DNA of 7,533 bases, from assembly GCA_946414625.1 (NCBI GenBank), contig CAMKPI010000076.1, positions 1 through 7,533 of the forward strand, given 5' to 3'. Both the position numbers and the translations under genes were made by a program. This DNA comes from an uncultured Spirochaetaceae bacterium (GTDB taxonomy: Bacteria > Spirochaetota > Spirochaetia > Sphaerochaetales > Sphaerochaetaceae). The notes under the pieces are model-generated. The model saw only the letters and a program-made list of their open reading frames with translations. It was not told the DNA's origin and did not search any database. This document shows, in pieces, positions 1 to 5,710 of the stretch; within the stretch, counting starts at the first letter, position 1; each line of letters opens with the position of its first letter.

Positions 1-197
1 GGAGATGTTTATGTGGGGGCATGAGTCCGGGTGGGTATTCGGCGGATGAGGACGGCTCTGCGAAAACGGAGCCCCGAGATGGCGCCTTGAACCCGGCCCG
101 GGGGCGTGCGGCGGTCGAGGACGCTTCGCAGAACGGTGCGTTCTGATGTTGCCCCCGCCATATTTTTGACTTTTTACGACGGAATTCCCCAAAGGAA
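1..197 (+). other. GC-rich structured leader; possible tail of an upstream gene
   Basis: No convincing complete gene is seen here. A reading frame is open from position 3 to a TGA at 144-146 and could be the tail of an upstream protein, but its composition is not distinctive. Another frame ends at the TGA at 22-24. Strong hairpins are visible. One pairs 54-60 with 67-73 (GGCTCTG/CGGAGCC, one wobble, loop CGAAAA). Another pairs 129-135 with 139-145 (CAGAACG/CGTTCTG, 3-nt loop). The second is followed only 18 nt later by a short T run (163-167), so it is not a textbook terminator. A small inverted repeat (AATTCC at 183-188, GGAATT at 194-199) lies just before the SPFH ribosome binding site. TTGACT at 166-171 resembles a -35 box, but no good -10 box follows it. 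Confidence 0.3.
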
Positions 198-221
198 TTG
201 AAGCCATTTCAGGAGGTATGT

Positions 222-1217
222 ATGTACGGATTGATTTTTATCTCACTTGTAGTTCTTTTCTTCATTGTGCTGATCTTCAAGTGTGTCGTCGTGGTGAGTC
301 AGTCTGAGACGATGATCTACGAGCGGCTTGGAAAATTCCATAAGTCCCTGCACCCGGGGCTGAACCTTGTGGTGCCTATAATCGACAGGCCTCGTTCGAT
401 TCTCTGGCGGGTGAGCGGAAAGGAGCAGGGAGACGACCTTATCTCTCCCACGCGGTATGTGACGCGGATCGACCTCCGCGAGCAGGTGTATGACTATCCC
501 AAACAGAATGTCATCACAAAGGACAACGTGAACATCGAGATAGACGCTCTGCTTTATTTTCAGATAACCGATCCGAAGAGTGCGGTTTACGAGGTGGCGG
601 ATCTGCCCAACGCCATCGAGAAGCTCACTCAGACGACCCTGCGAAACGTAGTGGGCGAGATGGAGCTGGACGAGACCCTCACCAGTCGCGACACGATCAA
701 CACAAAGCTTACCCGTATACTGGACGAGGCCACGGACAAGTGGGGAGTGAAGGTGAACCGCGTGGAGCTGAAGGACATCATGCCTCCGCGAGACATCCGT
801 GAGTCGATGGAGAAGCAGATGCGAGCCGAGCGCGACAGGCGGGCGCAGATTTTGAAGGCCGAGGGAGAGAAAACCGCAAGCATCCTCGAGGCGGAGGGTG
901 TTCGCGAGTCCCGTGTGAACAGGGCTGAGGGCGAGCGGCAGGCGGCAATCCTACTTGCCGAGGGCGAGGCGAAAGCAAAAATCGAGCGTGCCCGGGCGGA
1001 GAGCGAGGCTCTGGAATTGGTGACAAAGTCTTTCGGAGATGCCAAGGCGGCTGCGAACTACCTTGCAACGATGAGGTATATTGAGACTCTGGCGTCTGTT
1101 GCAGGAGGCAAAGACAGCAAGGTGGTTTACATGCCGTACGAGGCCACAGGCGTGCTTTCCGCTGTGGGAGGCATCAGGGAAATGCTCGCTGGAGGAAAAG
1201 GAAAGGCGACCTCCTGA
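222..1217 (+). CDS. SPFH/Band 7 (stomatin/QmcA-like) membrane protein
   Basis: This is a 331-residue stomatin/prohibitin-type scaffold protein of the QmcA/paraslipin group. Such proteins are membrane-anchored, oligomerise, and are linked in other bacteria to membrane microdomains and FtsH-type protease control. The N-terminus has one hydrophobic segment (about residues 3-25). The SPFH domain follows (about 26-195) with recognisable stretches GKFHKSLHPGLNLVVP, NVITKDNVNIEIDA and MELDETLTSRDTIN. A long charged coiled coil (about 190-265) is built of repeated AEGE-type motifs. The C-terminal SKVVYMP stretch matches the E. coli QmcA pattern from memory. I chose ATG 222 because AGGAGG at 211-216 sits 5 nt upstream. 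An in-frame TTG at 198 would lie upstream of that site. Compared with QmcA there are about 20 extra residues around 60-82. The usual NfeD partner is not visible. Family assignment is firm; the cellular role is inferred. Confidence 0.92.
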   Translation: MYGLIFISLVVLFFIVLIFKCVVVVSQSETMIYERLGKFHKSLHPGLNLVVPIIDRPRSILWRVSGKEQGDDLISPTRYVTRIDLREQVYDYPKQNVITKDNVNIEIDALLYFQITDPKSAVYEVADLPNAIEKLTQTTLRNVVGEMELDETLTSRDTINTKLTRILDEATDKWGVKVNRVELKDIMPPRDIRESMEKQMRAERDRRAQILKAEGEKTASILEAEGVRESRVNRAEGERQAAILLAEGEAKAKIERARAESEALELVTKSFGDAKAAANYLATMRYIETLASVAGGKDSKVVYMPYEATGVLSAVGGIREMLAGGKGKATS

Positions 1218-1309
1218 GACGCGCGGGCTCACGGGGCTCGTGAGGTCTACGGGCAATCAACAAGAGCGCACGTTGGAAACATGTTCTTGAGGTTTGTGAG
1301 GCTGCGTGG

Positions 1310-1531
1310 CGATTCTCTGCTGCCGGTTTTTTCGTGGGCTTTTTTTCTGTTTCCGGATTTTTCACAGGTCGATTCTTCGCGCCCGGATTTTCCACGGGGC
1401 TCGTGAGGTTTGTGAGGCTATGGGACTGCGGGGCTACAAGGCGGTTTTCCGCTGCCGGATTATTTGCGATGCGGTTTTTCGCTACTGGATTATTTACGAG
1501 ACGATTCTCCGCGCCCGGATTTTTCGCAGCA
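1310..1531. repeat. Imperfect 30-bp tandem repeat, six units in two blocks
   Basis: Three head-to-tail units (1310-1339, 1340-1369, 1370-1399) are followed by a 42-bp interruption (1400-1441) and three more units (1442-1471, 1472-1501, 1502-1531). The approximate consensus is CGGTTTTCCGC then GCCGGATTTTTCG, with each unit starting CGATTCT or CGGTTTT. The interruption begins with CTCGTGAGGTTTGTGAGGCT. Related GAGGTTTGTGAGGCT and GGGCTCGTGAGGT segments lie just upstream near 1235-1305, so the repetition is layered. Because 30 is a multiple of three, several frames stay open and give decapeptide-repeat ORFs, which I do not regard as genes. The right-hand block runs into the 3' end of the MATE gene and encodes its last residues and stop codon. 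The rest of 1218-1493 holds only a short hairpin (CTCACG/CGTGAG at 1228-1244) with no T tract. Confidence 0.85.
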
Positions 1532-2828
1532 GAAGAGGCACCTCGAACGCGCACATTGCAGCCCAGCCCGCGAAGTAGCTCCATGGCAGGGCGGAGAATG
1601 TGAACCGTCCTATGAGAATTGCCGCCCAGGCGGCGCCGCAACGCGCAGCCATGTTGAGAACCGAGCTGACGAGGGTGATCTTCATGTCTCCGATGCCTCG
1701 GAAGTAGCCCTGGATGCAGTTTGTGAACGCGGGCAGAGGATACATGAACGCGATGAGTCGGAGGTATGCTGCGCCGGAGTCCAGCACCGCGGGGTCTTTT
1801 GTGAAAAACATCATCACGGGTCGCGCGGCAAAGAAGAGGGCGAGACCGACCGAAAGACCGAAACCCAGTTCCAGCATGAGACCGGCTTTGAAGACGAGGT
1901 TCACCCTGTTTTCAAGGCCGGCTCCTTCGTTTTGCGCCATCATGGTGCTCATTGCGTGGGCGATGTTCTGCTCGGGGACAATGGCAAAGTCGTCCGTCCG
2001 GTTCACCGCGCTGAATGCCGCCGTGCCGGAAACCCCGAGGGTGTTCACAAAGCCCTGAATTACCAGCTTTCCCGCCTGAACCGATGACTGCTGCATGGCG
2101 CTTGTGATGCCATAGGACAGGGTCTGTTTCAGCGCACGGATATCGATGCGGAAGAGTCCTCGTCTTATTCTGAAAATCGGAAATTTAACATAAATATATA
2201 TTCCACAAAGGATTGCAGAAAGACATTCGCAGGCTGCCGTTGAAATTGCCGCTCCGTTTGTTCCGAGATTCAGAACCACCACGAGAAGGATGTCTCCGGC
2301 GATGTTGAGCGCGGCGGAAAGAGACAGAAAGAATAGCGGCGAAGCGGAGTCTCCAAGAGCGCGGAGCATTGAAGCAAAGTATCCGTAGGCAAAGCTGAAT
2401 ACAAGACCTGAGGTGGTTATTCTGAGATAATTTGTTGCTATATAAAGAATAGATTTGTCAACATAAAGAGTTGTCAATATGAGAGGCGCTCCGAGAAATA
2501 TGAGAGCGGCCACAAGAGCGGAGAAGACGGCGCCTGCGCAGAAGCCGGTCCAGATCTGTCTTTGGAGGGCTTCGGCATCCTTTGCGCCGAAGTGATTACT
2601 CGCCAAAAGTCCCGACCCGAGGCATAGCCCGTTTGTGAAGAGGAGAATCAGCGTCATCACGGGGTTGGAGGTGCCTATTGCCGCCAAGGCTTCGGGGCCG
2701 ATGCAGCGACCGGCGATAACCCCGTCCACGGCATTGTATGTCAGCTGAAGAATCTGTCCGAGGATCAGCGGGATTGTGAATTTAACCAAAGGGGCAAAAA
2801 TCGGTCCGTGAGTCATGTCGCGCGTCAT
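1494..2828 (-). CDS. MATE-family multidrug/Na+-driven efflux protein
   Basis: This 444-residue polytopic membrane protein belongs to the MATE (NorM/DinF-like) superfamily. These export cationic drugs or metabolites across the inner membrane in exchange for Na+ or H+. The N-terminus (TRDMTHGPIFAPLVKFTIP followed by ILGQILQLTYNAVDGVIAG) is the classic MATE opening. The length and the run of hydrophobic segments fit the usual 12 helices in two bundles. The second bundle begins near residue 235 with YGITSAMQQSSVQAG and FVNTLGVSGTAAF. The start is uncertain. ATG 2828 is directly preceded by AAGGAA with essentially no spacing, while an ATG at 2816 (residue 5) would lie 12 nt from that site. The last residues (KIRARRIVS) and the stop are encoded by the 30-bp repeat, so the basic tail is probably not ancestral. 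The gene is divergent from the phosphofructokinase gene and convergent with the SPFH gene. The substrate cannot be read from sequence. Confidence 0.93.
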   Translation of the reverse strand: MTRDMTHGPIFAPLVKFTIPLILGQILQLTYNAVDGVIAGRCIGPEALAAIGTSNPVMTLILLFTNGLCLGSGLLASNHFGAKDAEALQRQIWTGFCAGAVFSALVAALIFLGAPLILTTLYVDKSILYIATNYLRITTSGLVFSFAYGYFASMLRALGDSASPLFFLSLSAALNIAGDILLVVVLNLGTNGAAISTAACECLSAILCGIYIYVKFPIFRIRRGLFRIDIRALKQTLSYGITSAMQQSSVQAGKLVIQGFVNTLGVSGTAAFSAVNRTDDFAIVPEQNIAHAMSTMMAQNEGAGLENRVNLVFKAGLMLELGFGLSVGLALFFAARPVMMFFTKDPAVLDSGAAYLRLIAFMYPLPAFTNCIQGYFRGIGDMKITLVSSVLNMAARCGAAWAAILIGRFTFSALPWSYFAGWAAMCAFEVPLLLRKIRARRIVS

Positions 2829-2837
2829 TTCCTTAAG

Positions 2838-2866
2838 AATATATCACTCGGCGGGTCTCTTGTCAG
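2838..2866 (-). promoter_or_regulatory. Sigma70-type promoter candidate for the MATE gene
   Basis: Read on the minus strand, CTGACA (2866-2861, 5 of 6 to TTGACA) is followed by a 17-nt spacer and then TATATT (2843-2838, 5 of 6 to TATAAT). Only 9 nt separate the -10 box from ATG 2828. The transcript would therefore start about 2-4 nt before that codon, making it nearly leaderless, unless translation begins at the ATG at 2816. This is motif matching by eye, with no expression evidence. Confidence 0.5.
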
Positions 2867-2902
2867 TAGACCGCGGCGCCCGAGTGCCGGGAAAAATTTT
2901 AG

Positions 2903-2931
2903 TGGAAATAGTCTTGTTCGGATGATAAAAT
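2903..2931 (+). promoter_or_regulatory. Sigma70-type promoter candidate for the phosphofructokinase gene
   Basis: TGGAAA (2903-2908, 4 of 6) and TAAAAT (2926-2931, 5 of 6) are separated by exactly 17 nt. The predicted transcription start, near 2938, would give a leader of about 115 nt that contains the 24-bp palindrome close to its 5' end. A second, weaker -10-like TATAAG lies at 2997-3002 without a good -35 box. Confidence 0.45.
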
Positions 2932-2948
2932 CAGTAGCGTTGGTTTCA

Positions 2949-2972
2949 AATGCCGCCGCGCGCGGCGGCATT
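2949..2972. promoter_or_regulatory. Perfect 24-bp GC-rich palindrome (operator or leader hairpin)
   Basis: The sequence AATGCCGCCGCG is followed immediately by its exact reverse complement, with no spacer and no mismatch. It sits in the MATE/phosphofructokinase divergent region, just downstream of the predicted rightward start. As DNA it could be a dimeric repressor site; as RNA it would fold into a very stable hairpin at the start of the leader. No T tract follows, so it is not an ordinary intrinsic terminator. Confidence 0.6.
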
Positions 2973-3053
2973 GTGCGGACGGAAGACTGCGGCATGTATA
3001 AGTCCGGCCCGGCGCAAATGTTTGATTTTTTAAGTTTTGGAGGTAATCATACA

Positions 3054-4721
3054 ATGCAGATTTCAGCGTTGCAGAAGGCCCGCTACGGCTATAAGGCAAA
3101 ACTTCCCTTGATTCTCAGGGGAAAAATTGGGGAGATCCAGGCGGAGTACGGCGAAAAGACCCGCTCGGAAGGTCAAGAGGAGGAGATCCAAAAGCTCTTC
3201 CCGAACACCTACGGCATGCCTGTTGTGTCGTTCGTAAAAGGCGCCAACTCAATAACCAGCAAAAAAATGAAAGTTGGTGTGATTCTTTCCGGCGGTCAGG
3301 CTCCCGGCGGACATAACGTGATCTGCGGCTTGTACGACGCCTTGAAGAATGCAAATCCGGAGAACGTCCTGTACGGCTTTTTGGGAGGTCCATCCGGGAT
3401 CCTTGAGGATAAGTACATTGTTCTTGACGACGGGATTATAGACAGTTACAGAAATACCGGCGGCTTTGATATGATTCAGTCCGGGCGCACCAAGCTGGAG
3501 ACGCAGGAGCAGTTCGCTGTCTGCACCGAGGTGTGCCATAAGCACGGCATCGACGCGATTGTGATTATCGGCGGTGACGACTCGAACACCAACGCCGCCG
3601 TACTTGCGGAGTACTTCAAGGCGCACGGTGAGGATATCTGCGTGGTGGGTTGTCCCAAGACAATCGACGGAGACCTGAAGAATAAATGTATTGAAACGTC
3701 CTTCGGGTTTGACACTGCATGCAAGACGTACAGCGAGCTCATCGGAAATATTGAGCGGGATGCCAACAGCGCCCGTAAGTACTGGCATTTTGTCCGCCTT
3801 ATGGGGCGCAGCGCCAGCCATATCGCCCTGGAGTGCGCAATCCAGACTCAGCCGAACATCTGTCTTGTGGGCGAGGAAGTGGAAGCAAAGAATCAGAGCA
3901 TCGACGACATCACGGCCTATATCGCATCGGTTGTGGCAAAGCGGGCAGAGAAGGGACTGAACTACGGCGTTTGCCTTGTCCCTGAGGGGCTTATTGAATT
4001 CATCCCGTCCATGAAGGTTCTCATAGGGGAGATAAACGATCTTGTGGCAAAGAGGGCTGCGGAGTTCAACGCAAAGGCTTCAATGGCCGAAAAAGAGGCT
4101 TTCATCGAGTCTCTACTCACCGACGCGTCGAAGTCTGTTTTCCGTTCCCTGCCTGCGGGAATCCGCGCGCAGCTGCTTTTGGAGCGGGATCCTCATGGCA
4201 ACGTGCAGGTGAGTCTTATCGAGACGGAAAAGCTCTTCATCGAGACTGTGAAAGCTCGTCTTGCGGAGATGGCGAAAAATGGCGAGTACAAGGGTAAGTT
4301 CAGCGCGCAGAATCATTTCTTCGGCTACGAAGGGCGTTGCGCGTTCCCGTCGAACTTCGATGCGGACTACTGCTATTCCCTGGGTTACAACGCGGTGCTT
4401 CTCATTGCTAACGGGTTGACCGGGTATCTGTCCAGCGTCACGAACCTTTCCGAGAGCGCGGACAAGTGGGCTGCAGGAGGCATCCCCATCACGATGATGA
4501 TGAACATGGAGCAGCGCGGCGGACGCCAGAAACCGGTTATCAAGAAAGCTCTTGTGGAGCTTGACGGCGCACCGTTCAAATACTTCGAAGCGCGCCGTGA
4601 GGAGTGGGCGGAGAATACTTGTTTTGTGTTCCCCGGAGCAATTCAGTATTTCGGTCCGTCTGAAGTCTCTGACCAGACGACGAAGACTCTTGCCCTGGAG
4701 CAGGGAAAGGCTTTGGCCTGA
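3054..4721 (+). CDS. pfp: Diphosphate-fructose-6-phosphate 1-phosphotransferase (PPi-PFK, long form)
   Basis: This cytosolic glycolytic enzyme phosphorylates fructose 6-phosphate to fructose 1,6-bisphosphate using pyrophosphate instead of ATP, in a reversible reaction. The product is 555 residues, typical of the long PfpB-type group found in spirochaetes and plants. Visible motifs are GVILSGGQAPGGHNVI (75-90), GGDDSNTNAA (173-182), PKTIDGDLKN (201-210), MGRSASHIALE (250-260), PEGLIEFIP (311-319) and GYEGR (424-428). The second Asp of GGDD (D176) and Lys of PKTIDGD (K202) are the hallmark PPi-specific residues; D205 is the expected catalytic base. ATG 3054 is chosen because GGAGG (3039-3043) lies 10 nt upstream and residue 1 aligns with known family starts. 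The frame is open back to 2808, but that extension would overlap the MATE start and translate the promoter and palindrome. An in-frame ATG at 3018 is a weaker alternative. The downstream UPF0178 gene is only 37 bp away. Confidence 0.95.
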   Translation: MQISALQKARYGYKAKLPLILRGKIGEIQAEYGEKTRSEGQEEEIQKLFPNTYGMPVVSFVKGANSITSKKMKVGVILSGGQAPGGHNVICGLYDALKNANPENVLYGFLGGPSGILEDKYIVLDDGIIDSYRNTGGFDMIQSGRTKLETQEQFAVCTEVCHKHGIDAIVIIGGDDSNTNAAVLAEYFKAHGEDICVVGCPKTIDGDLKNKCIETSFGFDTACKTYSELIGNIERDANSARKYWHFVRLMGRSASHIALECAIQTQPNICLVGEEVEAKNQSIDDITAYIASVVAKRAEKGLNYGVCLVPEGLIEFIPSMKVLIGEINDLVAKRAAEFNAKASMAEKEAFIESLLTDASKSVFRSLPAGIRAQLLLERDPHGNVQVSLIETEKLFIETVKARLAEMAKNGEYKGKFSAQNHFFGYEGRCAFPSNFDADYCYSLGYNAVLLIANGLTGYLSSVTNLSESADKWAAGGIPITMMMNMEQRGGRQKPVIKKALVELDGAPFKYFEARREEWAENTCFVFPGAIQYFGPSEVSDQTTKTLALEQGKALA

Positions 4722-4758
4722 CGGAGAGTCGGCGTTTTGCGGATAGGATTGGTGCGGT

Positions 4759-5541
4759 ATGAAGATCACGATTTATGTAGATGCTGATTCCGTGCCCAAA
4801 GCTTTGCGTAGTATAATATTAAAAGCTGCCGTGCGATTAGGTGCGGCGGCTTTCTTTGTTTCCGACAGACCTTTGAAGGATGTGGAGGCATTCATCGCGG
4901 AGGATACCCACAGGCTTCGCGAGGAGATCCGCTCCGGCGGAAGGGCTCTTTCGACGGAAGAAAAGCGCGCCGTCCGGTCGAAACTTCGCTTCATCCAGGT
5001 GCCGGTGGGCGAGGGAAGCGCGGACGACTGGATTGTGAAGAGCGCTGAGGAGGCTCTCGAGAAAGACGCAGAGCTCCGAGTCCTTGCTGTGACGCACGAC
5101 ATCCCCCTTGCCGCGAGGCTCCTGGAGACGGACGATTTTTCGCGGTGCGTGGAGATGGACGAGCATGTTCGACGCGTGGAGATGGCGGGTTCTGCGAGGT
5201 TTTTGGAGACTGACGGCACTGCGCGGCGAGTTGAGATGGCTGGTTCTGCGCGGCTCTTGGAGACTGACGGCACTGCGCGGCGCGTGGAGATGGCGGGTTC
5301 TGCGCGGCTTTTGGAGACTGACGGCATTGCGCGACGCGTTGCAGTGATTGACGATAGAGGCGGTGAATATACCCGGGAAGATATAAAAACTCGCCTTGCG
5401 GATAGGCTTGTGAACGCAGAGCTGCGCTCAGCGGGGGTTTTTGCCGATCTTCAGGGAAAGCAGACGGATAGCGGCACGGTGAAAGCCTTTGCCGATTGTC
5501 TTGATCGGGTATCTCGCAGGCTTCTCGACACGAGAGTATGA
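4759..5541 (+). CDS. UPF0178 (YaiI/YqxD, DUF188) family protein with internal 9-residue repeats
   Basis: This 260-residue protein is of unknown function in the widespread UPF0178 family, which has a PIN-like fold by family knowledge. Conserved pieces are present in order: ITIYVDADSVPK (residues 3-14), SADDWIV (87-93), VTHDIPLAA (111-119) and VIDDRGGEYT (196-205), then an arginine-rich C-terminus. Family members I recall are about 150 residues, so this one is strikingly long. Two insertions account for the excess. One is a charged segment at about 45-80. The other is eight tandem 9-residue repeats at 120-191, placed between the THDIPLAA and DDRGGEYT motifs that are normally only about 10 residues apart. 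The acidic residues of the putative active site remain intact, so the protein may still work, with the repeats forming a surface loop. ATG 4759 has AGGA at 4745-4748, 10 nt upstream. It probably shares a transcript with the phosphofructokinase gene. Biochemical role unknown. Confidence 0.88.
   Translation: MKITIYVDADSVPKALRSIILKAAVRLGAAAFFVSDRPLKDVEAFIAEDTHRLREEIRSGGRALSTEEKRAVRSKLRFIQVPVGEGSADDWIVKSAEEALEKDAELRVLAVTHDIPLAARLLETDDFSRCVEMDEHVRRVEMAGSARFLETDGTARRVEMAGSARLLETDGTARRVEMAGSARLLETDGIARRVAVIDDRGGEYTREDIKTRLADRLVNAELRSAGVFADLQGKQTDSGTVKAFADCLDRVSRRLLDTRV
4812..4860 (+). promoter_or_regulatory. TATAAT followed by terminator-like hairpin inside the UPF0178 coding start
   Basis: An exact TATAAT lies at 4812-4817, but no good -35 box is seen 16-18 nt upstream. 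Just after it, AAAGCTGCCG (4822-4831) pairs with CGGCGGCTTT (4844-4853). This gives a 10-bp stem with one G-T wobble and a 12-nt loop, running straight into the T-rich CTTTGTTT. The shape is that of an intrinsic terminator, located about 20 codons into the reading frame. It may be chance, or it may attenuate read-through from the phosphofructokinase transcript. Confidence 0.35.
5116..5331 (+). repeat. In-frame 27-bp (54-bp paired) coding minisatellite, eight units
   Basis: Eight consecutive 27-bp units start at 5116, 5143, 5170, 5197, 5224, 5251, 5278 and 5305. A degenerate partial unit (RRVAVIDD) follows. Each encodes nine residues of pattern R-x-x-E-x-x-G-x-A. Two alternating types, RRVEMAGSA and R(L/F)LETDGTA, form a 54-bp higher-order repeat. 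The central copies are nearly identical in DNA, including third positions, which points to recent expansion. The first two units (RLLETDDFS, RCVEMDEHV) are degenerate. The native sequence flows into the array at RLLE and out at RRV, suggesting that it grew from the host gene's own codons. Confidence 0.93.
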
Positions 5542-5710
5542 GACGAAAGGCCTTGTTTCCTTTTTTATCTTTTTTTGAGCAAAATTTTTTCAAAAACCTC
5601 TTTTATTTTATCTTAATTTGTGTTACTATATTAACGGCGGTTATCAGTAGTGGTGCATAATTTCAGCCGGGGCGGATGTGCTTTTGGCTGTTCTGGAGGC
5701 GTGGGTGGAT
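5542..5710 (+). promoter_or_regulatory. AT-rich spacer with leader and promoter candidate of the DprA-like gene
   Basis: This stretch is sharply richer in A and T than its surroundings. T tracts at 5551-5556 and 5570-5576 follow only a 4-bp stem (GAAA/TTTC near 5544-5558), so termination of the upstream transcript is possible but weakly supported. TTTTTGA (5572-5578) pairs with TCAAAAA (5590-5596). TATATT at 5627-5632 is a plausible -10 box; no strong -35 box is seen at the right distance. GGAGG at 5695-5699 is the ribosome binding site candidate for the next gene. Confidence 0.35.

Noticed and set aside
1221..1244. Hairpin CTCACG/CGTGAG as an intrinsic terminator of the SPFH gene
   Set aside because: The stem is only 6 bp and no T tract follows.
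1174..1641. Minus-strand 155-residue ORF with Asn/Pro/Lys-rich decapeptide repeats
   Set aside because: It is in a different frame from the MATE gene, overlaps two real genes, and stays open only because the 30-bp repeat length is a multiple of three.
2455..2490. Direct repeat TTGTCAACATAAAGAG / TTGTCAATATGAG
   Set aside because: Only two imperfect copies inside the MATE coding region, encoding an ordinary membrane-protein segment in an AT-rich patch; likely chance.
2808..3053. Upstream in-frame extension of the phosphofructokinase frame (82 more codons)
   Set aside because: It overlaps the divergent MATE start, would translate the promoter and palindrome, lacks a ribosome binding site, and has no counterpart in the family. 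ATG 3054 has GGAGG at good spacing.
4773..5593. Antisense ORFs opposite the UPF0178 gene with Ser/Arg-rich repeats
   Set aside because: They mirror the 27-bp repeat on the opposite strand. The sense frame carries recognisable family motifs on both sides of the array.
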